DNA of 64,000 nt from Porpolomopsis calyptriformis (GCA_951640195.1 OX621164.1:2151098-2215097), one strand, 5' to 3'; counted from the stretch's first letter, positions 1 to 11,306 are shown. Made by a program: numbers and translations. Notes: generated by a model not told the origin, from the sequence alone.

Positions 1-314
1 TTCCCACTCGCGGGGAACCTCCAGACACCTCAACCACTATGGTTGACGTTGGTAACGATCATGTCGAATTTCATATCGATTTACCGGACAAGCTTCGGCA
101 AGTATTAGCCATAACATCGTCGAAGGCTCAAGACTTCAAAGAAGAGCGACTTGTCCACGCGTTGCTCTATGGCAGACGTGTCACCCCTTACGATCCTCTC
201 AAAGGTGGCGAAATCTGGGACGTCGGTGAAAACGTAGACAAATTTTTGAATGATGTAGATACAGAGGATGATTGGGAGGGGGAACCTGTGCCCTGGGAGG
301 TAGGGGAGTTATAA
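1..314 (+). CDS. C-terminal end of an unidentified protein (5' truncated)
   Basis: A frame open from base 3 runs to a TAA at 312-314 and encodes about 103 residues. The first in-frame Met (base 39) follows coding-like sequence, so this is read as the last exon of a gene starting outside the window. The tail is charged and strikingly acidic (TEDDWEGEPVPWEVGEL). Short recognisable strings are ERLVHALLYGRR and DPLKGGEIWDVG. No domain was recognised and no function is proposed. The stop is followed by A/T-rich sequence typical of a fungal 3' end. Confidence 0.55.
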   Translation, partial: PTRGEPPDTSTTMVDVGNDHVEFHIDLPDKLRQVLAITSSKAQDFKEERLVHALLYGRRVTPYDPLKGGEIWDVGENVDKFLNDVDTEDDWEGEPVPWEVGEL

Positions 315-907
315 TTATTATGCCACTCACGTCAGTGTTTTTTTTTTTCAATGCTCCTTGTTGGTTGTTACAATGTTGCAAAGTCAGATTTCTCGCGCAG
401 AGCACATGTACCCGACACGTAAGCCTCCATGCTCGCCACGTGCCTTCCTAAAGGGTGTCGAGATTAGGCATAAATCTAGCCTCGCCGAACACGCAACTCT
501 GCAAGGATCGTTCATTTCCCGTGTAATGCAGTACCTCGCAGCTGCACGCACGCGTTTCACGCCTCGAATCCGGCGCAGAAGTGGTCCGGCGCTCTCCCTT
601 TTGGGGGGATCTTACTTCACCATGCACACCTAACGCGCGTGTTAGCCTGCGCCCTCACTGGAGACTTGATTAATCATGGTCGTTTGCATGATAGTGATAG
701 CCATCAAGTGACAGCCCTCTTCCTTGCCTTTTCCCTTTAACTTTGACAAGAGTTGGCGTGTTTTGGCCGCAGTCAACGGTTGAACAGCTAAAATCTGCCC
801 GAGTGCTCCACTGTCGGACGTTGTTCTCACCCCACCCTCTACATCTACTACATCTGTAGCAGCGACACAAATCATTTTCCCGAGCCCAGGTCGCATACCA
901 ACAAAAT
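315..907. other. Intergenic stretch upstream of the F-box-like gene
   Basis: There is no convincing gene here. The open frames at 358-633 and 642-1107 lack coding character, and the latter overlaps the next gene in antisense. The stretch holds a CACGTG E-box at 437-442, an ACGCGT hexamer near 550, and a pyrimidine/A-rich run shortly before the ATG at 908. It probably contains the 3' end of the first gene and the promoter of the second. Confidence 0.5.
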
Positions 908-3157
908 ATGCCTCCCACTATCCTTCGAGACCACGAGGCAACAGTGAAGCTTCTCGAAGCCATCCTTGACGCCCCGGGTGGCAAGCGTTCGCTCTCCCGC
1001 CTCGCCCGTACTTGCAAAGAAATCTCCGAGATGTCGTTGAACGTCTTGTGGCGGGAACTGGACTCGTTAAACCCTCTTATCGGATTATTCCCTTCGCATT
1101 TGTTCAAAAAGGCACGCAGACCTACTCTCGGCCTGGTCAGTGTTATTTCACCCCTTTCGTTACTCTGTTGATGACGAAGGCAGATAAAACCACCCCACGA
1201 AGACGACTGGAAAAAAGTGCTAGCATACGGTGAACGAGTCCGACGAATCGCTTACGATGAGAGCCTCAATAATGTCGCTCCATCTATTTTCTCGATCATT
1301 AACGAATATCGACCACGAACCTATATTCTTCCTAACTTGCAACAACTCACTTGGAAGGCTACAACATCAGTAGGTTTGGATCGGGCGGAGATGTTTCTCA
1401 ACGAAGAACTGCGAGAACTAGCGTTAGAGATAGGAAACCGACTTCCACAGCTAAATTCCTTCCTTGCCGACCTGTCCAGCCGTACTCGTCTCTCCTCGTT
1501 CTCTTTCATCTCAACAACGGCATTACCTGACGCATTCATAGATCTACTCCTTCCCCAAAGTGACCTGCGAAAGATTGTACTCGTGGCTCCGGGAGCGTTA
1601 TCCCCGAGAATCGGTAGATGGGTGGCATCATTACCACACCTCCGAACCTTGCAACTTGACCTATCAGCGAGGTCGGACATTGCAGTCGAGGGTTTCTTTG
1701 ACGATATACGTCCTCGTCACCAATCCGGCCATTCCACGCCGACCTCTGTCAAATCCGTAGATAGCGGTGTCTTTTCAGGCGAGGAGAGCGATTTTGCGGA
1801 CTTCGGCAAGTCTTCTCCGCGGTTTACGGGGGAACTGCGACCAACAGGATGGTTCTCCAAGTTGCAACAACTCCATCTCACGGGAGAGGCTTTCAATATC
1901 ACCGTTTTCCTGAACAGCTTGACTAGCAGCAGTCTCACGCTGATCGAGCTCGTTGTTGAAGATCCGATTAGTAAAGCCGATTGGCAAAACCTGTCCACCA
2001 GGATCTGCGATAAATTTGGTCATTCACTCCGTTCTTTGCGAATATCGGCAACTACCTCATCCAGATTCGTCGACCTCGTGCGCTCTACGTCAAGAGCGGA
2101 ACCCTCATCGAACCATCTCTCCCTAGAACATTTCACTAACCTCACCTCCCTCGTGCGACTCGATATCGATCTCCCGCAGTCTAACGTGTTTCACCCTTCG
2201 GATATCGTCTATTTGACGGCTGCTTGCCCGAATATCGAGGTTCTGAGACTTTGTCCCCTCGCACGTTTCCCCTTGTCTTCAGGCCCGAAACTGTTTTTAA
2301 GTGATTTGGCACCTCTAGTCAGTGGCTGCCGTCGTTTGCACACGCTGTCCGTTGTCGTCAATGCGGATGGAGGAAGCGCCGGTGTTCTCGCGTCACCTGC
2401 CACTTCATCGAGATCGCTCCTTCGAGTACATCTCGGCCATTCCTGGGTGGATGATCCCCTCAAAGCAGCTATTCTTTTGAGCCATTTCGCCCCACACTTG
2501 GAGTATCTGAAATGGTTTCACGAAAAAGGTAGATCCGGCGTCGTGGAAGCGAACGCGCAACGCTGGCAGACTGTGTCTGAGTATCTTCCCAACCTTCAAA
2601 ATATGCGCTTGATGGAGAGATCTTTCCATATTGTGGTCCCGACCCCAAAAAAACTGGAGAAAAGTATCGACGCCTCATTATCCACGGAGGACAGGGGCAT
2701 AACAGCCAGGCCATCTGCCGGAGAAGCATTCGTCCAGTGCTCTCCCTTGTTGACGGACCGTGCTGTAGTTGCTAAACCTCAACTTTTATCAGCCTCGGTT
2801 GACGCTAGACCATCTTTTGTGGACGTCGCGATCCACTCCTCGCCTCTCCTGTCCGACCAAGCAGTGGACGCTTGCCCGTCGACTATTTCTACAGGAGTCG
2901 ACACGATGATATCACCATCCACCACGGATCCTCCTACCCCTGATGATGAAATAATGACAGTCAGCTACTTTATGAGATTCCTTTCTTTCTTCAAACTCCT
3001 CATTTCCTACCCGTTGTTCATCCCTTGGCGTGTGGCCGATCTTTCCGTCTCAACATCCCGTGGAAAAGTTGAAGAGACTCAGGATACGATCTCAGAAAAG
3101 CCACCTGTTTGCGATTCGTCGTTTGTGGCCTCGGGCATCTCTCCTGTTGGTCTATGA
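908..3157 (+). CDS. F-box-like / leucine-rich-repeat-like protein, 733 aa
   Basis: Two exons (908-1135 and 1184-3157) are joined in phase by a 48-bp intron. The N-terminus has the F-box-like pattern common in basidiomycetes: LSRLARTCK followed by LNVLWREL, about residues 28-50. The middle (roughly 100-500) is a run of Leu-rich stretches such as LPNLQQLTW, LPHLRTLQLDL and CPNIEVLRLCPL, as in LRR-type substrate-binding domains. Proteins of this kind usually dock on Skp1 in SCF ubiquitin ligases; that role is inferred. Odd points are two tandem 33-codon repeats near the C-terminus and a late hydrophobic stretch (FLSFFKLLISYPLFIPW) that could be membrane-associated. The substrate is unknown. Confidence 0.8.
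2705..2902 (+). repeat. Two tandem 33-codon repeats inside the F-box-like gene
   Basis: Copy 1 (2705-2803) and copy 2 (2804-2902) both begin ARPS, contain SPLLTDRAV or SPLLSDQAV at the same offset, and end SVD or GVD. Each is exactly 33 codons. The DNA has diverged more than the protein pattern, which suggests an old in-frame duplication. Confidence 0.65.
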
Positions 3158-3364
3158 TCTCTTTGCTATTATTGATAAAAACTCATACGTATTACTGTGC
3201 TGGCACTAACGTAGGCAAATGAACCTGAACATGTATCTGGACTGGGTGTGATTTCCGAATATGTGTCCGACACCCAGGGGCTCCAAACAAGTATATACAG
3301 CGCTGTGACGCGTCAGTCGCAGGAAAATTGGCCGTGGTTGATATTCACTTCTCCGCAAATCACC

Positions 3365-5141
3365 ATGGCTGAACCAAAAAAACAGGAAAAAGACTTCAAA
3401 CCTGAGGTCGATTTCATCATTCCGGTGACCGAATCACTCGTTCAGGTAGACCTTCTTTCCTCAGTGGCGACAGAAATGCTAAATAAAAATGTGAAGTCAG
3501 GCCAACTGCAGGAAGCGCTCGATCATCTCTTTGCACTCGAAAAACAGACGCGAAACGTATTTTTGGATCTTTTAAAACTATTTCTTTCTCACTAAGATCA
3601 CCTTTAGGCGTCGGATCTATCGTCTACGAAGCGGCTCGTGAAAGCCGCTCTGGAATCTTGCTATCAAGTTCGGTCCTATGATTTGCTGAACTCGAGCATT
3701 ACACTTTTAAGCAAGAAGCACGGGCAACTGAAAGGCGCAGTCCAGGAAATGGTGGAGTTAGCTATGGGGTGGCTGGATGAGATTAAGAAGGAAGCAGGAA
3801 TCGACAAATGGTTACAACTTGTGGACACACTACGAGGAGTCACAGAAGGCAAAGTAAGTCCTCATAATTCGGCATAAAAACGTGATTTCACACAGGCCGT
3901 AGATCTTCCTAGAGACCCCGCGTGCACGAATCACCCTGCTCCTCTCACACTATCATGAATCCCTCGCAAATTCGATACCACCCACCCCGACATCTCAAGA
4001 ATCACTCCAAACAGCCTCTGATCTCCTTTTAGATCTTCAAGTCGAGACATACTCAACCATGGATCGTCGAGAAAAAACCACATTCATCCTAGAGCAGATG
4101 CGATTGTTGATTGCCGTTGCACGACAGAAGGATGCAGCATTGGGTAAGGGGGGCAAAGACTCGCTGGGTGGAGGCGAAGGGGAGTGGGTGAAGGTCAAAG
4201 TTGGGGGCCGGAAGATCAACGAGGAGTTCTTGAAAGAACAAAGCAACGAAGTTGTCTTGGTTCCCTTTCAGTTGATAATTTTCTGATGATGTTCTCATAG
4301 GACCTCAAGCTCAAGTTCTACGATTTGATGATTCAATATGCCTTAAACGAAGGCGAATACCTTGACGTAGCCAAGTATTATCATAAAGTTTGGCAAACGC
4401 CATCAATCAAGGATGATGTGAATGGTAAAGGGAAGGCGGTAGGCGAAACGTTTTTTTCGCATTTCTCGTTTACGATATGCCTTTACATCCAGGCCCTCGA
4501 GCACATTGTTTATTACGTCGTTCTTGCTCCACACAACAACGAGCAATCTGACATGCTGCATCGCTTGTTCGCCGATCCAGCTTTGGCAAAGTTGGAGTTA
4601 CAGTAGTAAGTCTGGTGGCCGCCCGGCAGTACATCCCGCTGACAGTCTGTCAGTAACCTGGTCAAATCCTTCACCACACGTGAACTAATGAGGTGGCCTG
4701 GTATTGTGACCATCTATGGTCCATTCTTGCGATGTACATCCGTATTCATGTCGGACAGTCGGTGGGAGGACCTTCATACCCGAGTCATTGAACACGTAAG
4801 TCGGGGTGCGTTCCTCTTTGGAAACTGTTAACATCGAGTACCTCAAGAATATTCGTGTCGTGGCCGAGTACTACACGCGTATCACCCTCCACCGGCTAAC
4901 TTCGCTACTTGACCTCACCAAACAGCAGACAGAAGATGTTCTAGCACGATTGGTTGTGTCCGGAACGATCTGGGCTCGTATTGATCGGCCTGCTGGAATT
5001 GTCAATTTTCGAAGTAAGAGAAGCACAGAGGATGTTATGAACGACTGGAGTTCGGATATGCAGAAACTGCTGGGCTTGGTAGAGAAGACTTGGATGGGGA
5101 TGAACGCGGCTCAGGCAGCCCAATCACGGGTGAAGGCGTAG
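3365..5141 (+). CDS. RPN5: 26S proteasome regulatory subunit RPN5 (PSMD12), 490 aa
   Basis: A PCI-domain subunit of the proteasome lid; it scaffolds the lid around the Rpn11 deubiquitinase and contacts the core particle. Seven exons join cleanly: 3365-3556, 3608-3853, 3903-4250, 4301-4438, 4493-4605, 4654-4795 and 4848-5141. They total 1473 nt. Family strings are YDLLNSSITLLSKK, EKTTFILEQMRL, DLKLKFYDLMIQ, VYYVVLAPHNNEQSD, ELMRWPGIV, and the PCI/winged-helix end VAEYYTRITLHRL to INFRSKR. The length is slightly above the usual 445-460 because of a low-complexity insert (GKGGKDSLGGGEGEW). The start is the first ATG followed by the conserved N-terminus. The 54-bp intron 4439-4492 is a multiple of three and stop-free, so its retention would stay in frame. 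Convergent with RSM25. Confidence 0.95.
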
Positions 5142-5706
5142 CAGCGATAAGTTTTTGCGTTCGCCGGATGCGATTAACTGAACATGGTTGAGTCAGGAAA
5201 CGACGGTTCCTGCAATCTACCGTGCTTGCAACGCTGTATCTATCCGTTTACTGTATCTCCCAGCCAATACGCATTCTTTGCAATCACTACGAAGCACGGC
5301 GATGGCGGGGTGAGGGTCTTGCCCTTGCCGCTCAACCTACAGTCGTGCCTTGACACACCAATTCTCTGGAGATCCAAAGAAAAGTCAACACTGGGCGGTC
5401 GTTTGGTTTTTCTTCTGCGTTTGCATCTGATTCCATGTCTACAACTTCAAAGAAAACCCGGCTCAGGGCAAGACATCTACGAATTTCCACTATAAGTCTA
5501 ATTTGCTCAATCCTGGGGTGGGATGATTCCCTTTCATTCAAACGGGCTCCGACGAGAGATATATGCCATGATTACGTCGGGTCTGGTAGTCTACTTTGAT
5601 GGACCGTTATGCTAACGATAAAGGAAAGCGAGTGAAAAAATGCAACATAAATAAACCAAGGGCGCCAATGGCTGAGTGCGAAAGAGCAAGGCTACATTCC
5701 AGCGCA
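5142..5706. other. Convergent intergenic region RPN5 / RSM25
   Basis: This 565-bp space lies between two stop codons. Short open frames (for example 5184-5495 and 5332-5541) show no family resemblance and oppose each other. It most likely holds the two 3' UTRs and polyadenylation sites; an A-rich run lies near 5620-5655. No RNA gene was recognised. Confidence 0.5.
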
Positions 5707-6598
5707 TTATCGAGGCAAACCTGAGGGCTGAGTTTCACTCACTCCAAATAGATCTAACCCTTGTCGGATTTGAATGGGCATAACGGGTTCCGTCAAAGCT
5801 GGCGCGTAAGTAGGCCGGACACCTTCCTTCCACAATCTGACGTATGTCTGCCCTTTTGTCCACTCGCCGGAATCCTGCCGCTCTACGATGGCCCTCCAGC
5901 GTTTCCGCGCAGCAGTGGCCCTCTCGCTTAACTCCTCCTTCCTCGCCCATGTGGATAGGTTCTTATGCTCTTGCATAAACCCGGCCTCGATCTCGGTTGG
6001 CCCACAGTCAGAACCGTAAGCCTCAGCCTCGAGTACGGCCACAGTTGTGGCGATGTGGTGTTCGGATCGAAGGGAGCGGAACTGGGCGACCGCGGCGGCA
6101 TACGCCTGACTCAGTTGCACGTTGTGGTGCTCGTGCAGGTTGACGGCAAACTGTACTGCGCTGAAGAGGGATAAGATAATTAAGGATTTAATATGGAAAA
6201 CGACCGTACTCTTCCGGAGAGGGATTTCGTCCTCTTTGTCTTAATCTTGTCCATTCCTTGCCCTTTATGCGGGTATCATCCACACATGCATTCTCAACCA
6301 AAGTGATGGGACGGAATGCCTCGAAAGGATGATCACGGAAAAACTGGCGGCGAACATCGTCTTCGATGTAATGAATAGGCAAAGGCTGTGGTTTACGCGC
6401 ACGAGGCTTTGTTGAGGTTGCCGAAGGTTTCTCAGGTGGAAGGTCGAACGATGTCCGCGAAGGGGGTGCCCTGGGCGGAAGAGGAAATGGAGGGTACTCT
6501 AGAACTGCCTTGTACCAAGCGGGCTCTTGCTTGAGATAATTAGCACGCATTAAACGTGCGACCTGCTTGTGCACTTGAGATGCGATCCGTCTGACCAT
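5707..6598 (-). CDS. RSM25: Mitochondrial small-subunit ribosomal protein mS23 (Rsm25), 280 aa
   Basis: A structural protein of the mitochondrial ribosome small subunit. Exons are 6598-6210 and 6160-5707, with a 49-bp GTACGG...CAG intron; the join gives PSPEDAVQF. The family pattern is visible: an early VARLMRANYLKQEPAWY, a linker rich in Pro, IHYIEDDVRRQFFRDHPFE, then a helical C-terminal half with QLSQAYAAAVAQFR and VAVLEAEAYGSDCG. Yeast Rsm25 has the same order (LKETPAWY, YVEDRLRSLFYKQHPWE, ALEEAEMFGS). The N-terminus VRRIASQVHKQVARLMR is basic and acid-free, which fits a mitochondrial presequence. The next gene upstream on the same strand ends 60 bp away. Confidence 0.9.
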
Positions 6599-6658
6599 CG
6601 TGGTTGGTGCAGAAAGTTTACATAAAAGGCATCTCTCAAAATATATTTACATTGCATG

Positions 6659-9288
6659 TCAAAGTTTGGCTGTAAACGGTGGTATCGTCCTTCTCGCTCG
6701 GTCGCGCAATACTCGACGTAGAAGCTTCCCACTCGGATTCTTCGGTATCGCATCAATAAACTCCACCCCACCAGCCAACCATTTATAGTTGATTTTTGAG
6801 TCAGAGACATGCTAGTCAAATGGCACCGGATCAACACAAATAAAACAGAATACCTGTGAAGTAGACCTACTTTGCTGATGCTGGCCTTGATGTTTTCTGC
6901 TTCCCTTGAGTCCTTTTCGATGCTTTTGGCAGCCTTTTCATTGAGAACGATGAACGCCTGAGGAACTTCACCACTGTAGTTATCTGGCACTCCGACAACG
7001 CACACATCTGCGACCGCCCAGTGGTCTAGCAAATGCCCTTCCAACTCGGCAGGGGCAACTTGGAAGCCCCGAACCTTGATGATTTCCTGAAAAATCAAAG
7101 AAATGAGCGAAATCAAGTCCTATACGGGGAGGAAACAAAATCCTAACTTTCAAACGATCGACAATGAAAATTTCAGCGTTTTCATTTATGATTACCTCGT
7201 CTCCAGTACGAACCCAACTGCAAAACGGTGATATAGCGCCACAACCGAACTCACAGAATGTTCTCACCCGTCAATGAATACCTCTTTGGTCCTGCGAATG
7301 AATACGTCAACACGCCGAAAACATCAGGGACTGAGAGCGCGTACGCTTCTTGATTGTTATAATATCCCAATGCCATAGAGGGGCCAGTCACGAACAGTTC
7401 GCCTTGTTCTCCCAACCGAGCTAAGGACCCGTCTGGCCTCACAACACGCGCACGGTTGCCGGGGATGAGTTGTCCTCCACTTCCAGCCGGGCCAATGTTT
7501 TGCGACGGCGGTATCATCGAAACCGTGGTAGCTGTCTCGGTCAAGCCTACTCTCCGGCTCGTCGACAGAAGCAGGGACTTTACGCGATGCAATTACTAAC
7601 CATAGCCTTGTCCGATGCTGCAGTTTGGTAGAACCTTGGAGAATTGTTGCACAAGTTCTGCCGACAATGGCGCCGCACCAACAAGGCAAAATCTGATATG
7701 GCTGAGATTGTACTCCTTCACGGCGGGATGCTATAAACAACTTGATCAGTGTTGAAAACGAACCTTGTGTGAAGTAGAGGCACCTTGCAAAACAGGACAA
7801 TGTGCGGAGGGACAAGACTATTCGAAATGTCACCACCCGATAACAATGTCAAAACAAGGTCAATGAACGTACTACATGTGCGCGATGCGATGTCGAACCA
7901 GGGTTTTCAGGAAGTTCACGAAATTGAACTTGGGTATGACAACCAATGAGAGCTAAATGGCGCGATACTGTCCAGTTTGCCTGCATCAGCTGAACGATGG
8001 GTACTTACACCGCTGAATAAGGTAAAATGCATCTAGACCATGTTCAGAACGATGTATTATCGGAACGAGGAGAGTGACTGACATTAACCACGAGGCCATA
8101 GATGTCTTTTATCATTTGAGTGAATTTGAGATACTGAAATTAAGGATTGCTTACGATAAAAAGGCAGAACTGGAAAGGAAATTAATATGTAGGTCTACTA
8201 CAACTACTTGACTCGCATACCTGCAGCAGATCGGTCCCCAAGCCTATATCTAGTTTCAGCCCGTGTGGCGTATGGTTCATTGATCTTGTTATGGACAGCC
8301 ATCTGAATAACATTCGCTATAACCGAATAGTGGGCAATGGCTACAGCCTATGGCACGAAGAAGTGAGTTTCACGGAACGCGGCTTGAATGTGCAAAAATC
8401 CACCTTTGGTCTGCCCGTAGTGCCACTCGAGAAATTCAGAAATGCAAGCTTCGTCTTGGACTCGCCCATGTAAAGCTGTCTTTCAACGAAATTGGAAGTC
8501 TGACTCAGGCCTGCATTTATTAGGTCATCTAAATTGTCCCGAGAGGTTCCAGAGACAGAAATTGAATTCGCATTGAAGAGAGCAATGTGGTCTGAAGGTA
8601 TTCTAGCCGCTTGGGCCGCTGAGAGCGCGGTAGGCAAGAAATCAGGGTGGACCAGGATTAAGCGAGCATGAGTAACTGTGAGCTGGTAGACAAGCTCGTC
8701 GGAGGTATACGCGGGATTGGCGGGACTTTGTTAAGGGTAGTTAGTATGACCATTTCGAATGTGAGATAGAAAGTCACCTAATGACGCCGCCAAGCCTGTG
8801 CACAGCCCACACAGCAACGGGGTAGTCTGGGTTATATTCTATGAGAATTTTAGGGAGTGGGGTTGGGGCGAAAATTATTTACCGACGTGATTTGGGCTGA
8901 ATATAGAGACTGCATGAAGGGTGAGGTGGCTTAAATCAAAAATAGTCAATCGCATACCGACGTCGTTTTCACCTGTAAACGGTCAGAACGTCGCAATGCT
9001 AAGAAATTTGTTCACACTCACTAATATTCCATTTAATGCTTAACGAATTCGCCAATCCGAATGTGCGAGCACGGAGCTAGAATCACTATCAGAGTGTGTC
9101 TCAACATTAGCGGCCATATTGACCTCCTCGAATCCGATTTGTCTGGCACTCTCCTCTTCAATCAACCACGGTATTCCTTCCTTTCGGATCGGCCTCGTTG
9201 GGTGTTGAGAATCAAGAATAAACTGAGGGATGGTTAGATCGTCAGGAATGAATGGTACTGTAGGTACGGGAGCATAGATTTCAGACAT
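6659..9288 (-). CDS. AMP-forming acyl-CoA ligase, 4-coumarate-CoA ligase-like, with a PTS1 end
   Basis: An ANL-superfamily enzyme that adenylates a carboxylic acid and transfers it to CoA. Many short introns split it. The core motifs are all present after splicing: LAFLNFSSGTTGRPKA (P-loop, around 8420), GQGYGLTETATT (near 7560), RTGDEVIINENAEIFIVDRLKE (hinge), VRGFQVAPAELE, and the catalytic-lysine motif PKNPSGKLLRR near the end. The protein ends in the tripeptide AKL, a canonical peroxisomal targeting signal, so import into peroxisomes is likely. The substrate cannot be told: aromatic (coumarate-type) or medium/long fatty acids are both possible. The start at 9288 (MSEIYAPVPTVPF) fits the family. 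It is divergent from MED7, with 152 bp between start codons. Confidence 0.87.
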
Positions 9289-9440
9289 GTTCTGGGTAGG
9301 GAATGAGAGAGAAACGGCACACCATAACGCTAACCACGGTCCTCCGAGTGTGGTTCTGTGGATGCCAGGTAGTGCCGGCCATTTCGTGCAAACGCGGTCA
9401 GTGGGGTCTGGTCAGGTGACAGACACCCCCACTTTGACCG

Positions 9441-10515
9441 ATGGATGAAGAGGACAGCACACTGCGGAACCCGTTCCCCTCACCACCCTCTCATTACAAG
9501 AATTATACCAATCACAACGTAAAGCTACTCCGCCTGCTCCAAGAACGATCCCGGGACCTGCCTCCCTCTGCAATTCACCAGCACGACATATTGAGCGACC
9601 AACCGAATGTACCCGAATGGCCGTTAACACAACTCGAGAAACCGCGTGTGGACTGGATCCTCGAAGACCCAGAAGGATATTATGATGTTTTTGGTGATAG
9701 GTGGTTTGTACGCTTGCCATCACGTTGCGTCAAGCCTGAGAACACACCTTTGGACGCGCGTAGATCAAAGAACCCATCCCCTCTTTAGCAGAATTGGGCG
9801 GGCATCAGCTCTACCCGGTTGACCCCAGTGTTGGTATGTTGTTGATATCTCGCCCTTGGATGTCCTTTTAATCACCACGGCCAGACCGTCGACCGGCTCT
9901 TCTCTCTATTCTTCGTTCCCTGCTCGTCGCATATTCCTCCTTGACAACCTCGTTGCTCGCGCCGCCACCCCCCGCTTATACCGCGGCCCAACCAGAGTGG
10001 AGGCGACACGTGGAATGGATAAACGTCATGGCCCAGAATATCATGGCGGCTGCAAATGATCTTCGACCCGTTCAAGTATAGTCTATTGTCTTTTTCAACA
10101 TATATATTTTCACTTCAGTACGCTAGGCAAGAGGCAATTTGGAGCTCATGATGAAGCGACAGCTGGAACTCCGGAGGGAGGAAACTGCAGCCATCCATGG
10201 GTATGTGGGTGAAGAGCATCGAGAAGTTAGACTCATCCAAAACACAGTCGATGTGATGAATTGGAGGCCAGGCTGTCCGAGATGCGAGCCACTGCGCAAC
10301 TTGTGGTTGGAAAAATGACGGCTAGGAAGGTAACGATCATGGTCTCGTGATAAAAACATGGCACTAATTGAGCACCCAGGAGGAAAAATCGGAAAAGGTA
10401 TACCGCCATTCAGTCTGAAATGTGATTGACGCTGATAGTCAACTTGCAGACGAAAAACGATAAAGCCCGACGTTCTCAAGCTGACGTCCTGCAATGGGCT
10501 GAAGAAGCAGGGTAA
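9441..10515 (+). CDS. MED7: Mediator complex subunit 7, 255 aa
   Basis: A middle-module subunit of Mediator, which bridges activators to RNA polymerase II in the nucleus. Seven exons: 9441-9707, 9764-9833, 9885-10075, 10127-10200, 10248-10329, 10380-10397 and 10450-10515, totalling 768 nt. The diagnostic N-terminus is PFPSPPSHYKNYTNHN, followed by LAELGGHQLYP. The centre has the helix NIMAAANDLRP and, after the fourth junction, LELMMKRQLELRREETAAIH. The tail is a charged coiled-coil-like helix. Exon 6 is only 18 nt, but the frame stays open only if it is included. The stop at 10513-10515 lies 65 bp before the next ATG. Confidence 0.88.
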
Positions 10516-10580
10516 ATTACTGAATTAATAAGAATTTATTTTGAAGTTCACGTGAGCTTTAAGAGTTGCTCTTAACAACA

Positions 10581-11230
10581 ATGTCAACGCGACGCAGAAT
10601 CGGTGTTAGCACCGCGACAACGGAAGCTGCACGTCGGCAGCTAATGCAGCCGGTGCCTTGTTGGGAGAGAATGTGGGTGAAAGTAGAGAGCGCACCCACG
10701 GTGAAAATTCCGAGGTGGGTGAAGACAGAGAAAATACAGGCAAGTATCACGAGATGTTGTTCTCAGCCATGTTCACGTCATATCATGTGCAGCAATTCAG
10801 CGATGACGAGGGAGAAGTGGATGAACCGCTCGCACCTCTGCCTGATGAACCGGAGATTATCGAAGGCGACGAGGAAATGGATCTGGACGAAACGGTGATT
10901 GCTGCAGATGTAGCGGAGTCAGTTGTGCTCAAGGAGCCTCAAGAGCTTTTGTCAAAGCCATCGTCACCCAAGTCGCAGCTATCGATGTCTCTCCAGCCGT
11001 CGAGCGACCTCCCTGTGGAAGAGCCGAGCGATGCGCTGGACATGTCTCTCAATCCGTTCAGTGGAGATGTGGTCGACGTGGATGCGAAGCTGAGTGCGGA
11101 AGATATTATGGGACTAGATATATCTGGGCTAGGGACGGACGGGGGTGAGTTTGTTGGCAGCCTTGGTGGTATTCTTGGAGGACCGTTGATGGATGAAAGC
11201 AGCGATCCATTCGAGCAAGATCATGAATAG
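10581..11230 (+). CDS. BCL7-like protein, candidate SWI/SNF-associated subunit, 198 aa
   Basis: Two exons, 10581-10739 and 10793-11230, are joined by a 53-bp GC-AG intron (donor CAG|GCAAGT). The first exon resembles the BCL7 N-terminal domain: a basic start MSTRRRIGVSTATTEAARRQ, then the Trp pattern CWERMWVK ... IPRWVKTEK, comparable to WEKKWV ... KWVPV in animal BCL7 proteins. The second exon is acidic and disordered (FSDDEGEVDE, DEEMDLDE) with a Gly-rich end. Animal BCL7A/B/C are subunits of BAF (SWI/SNF) remodellers; the same role here is inference from a short domain. Without the GC donor the second-exon frame has no plausible start. Confidence 0.6.
10740..10792 (+). other. GC-AG intron in the BCL7-like gene
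   Basis: The donor reads CAG|GCAAGT, the consensus for GC-type introns, and the acceptor GTGCAG|CAA. It joins the two BCL7-like exons in phase 0. No GT donor nearby gives an equally good reading. Confidence 0.65.
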
Positions 11231-11306
11231 AGTTTACACTCATCTTTCAATCTCCGAATTTCGGACCTTAAACTAAAATGTTTACTGCGCTTCATCCCTT
11301 CATCAA

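Noticed and set aside
358..633. 91-aa plus-strand open frame at the left end
   Set aside because: No domain and no intron pattern; it sits in promoter-like DNA with E-box and MluI-like hexamers.
7800..8340. Possible frameshift or pseudogene in the acyl-CoA ligase, because the open frames are short
   Set aside because: Splicing of several small introns restores each conserved motif (LVVIPKFNFV, HPAVKEYNLSHI, KAVAIAHYSVI), so the gene looks intact.
10127..10200. Apparent frameshift in MED7 (an ARQEAIW reading that ends in TGA)
   Set aside because: Using the acceptor GCTAG|GCAAGAGG gives LELMMKRQLELRREE in frame, so no mutation is needed.
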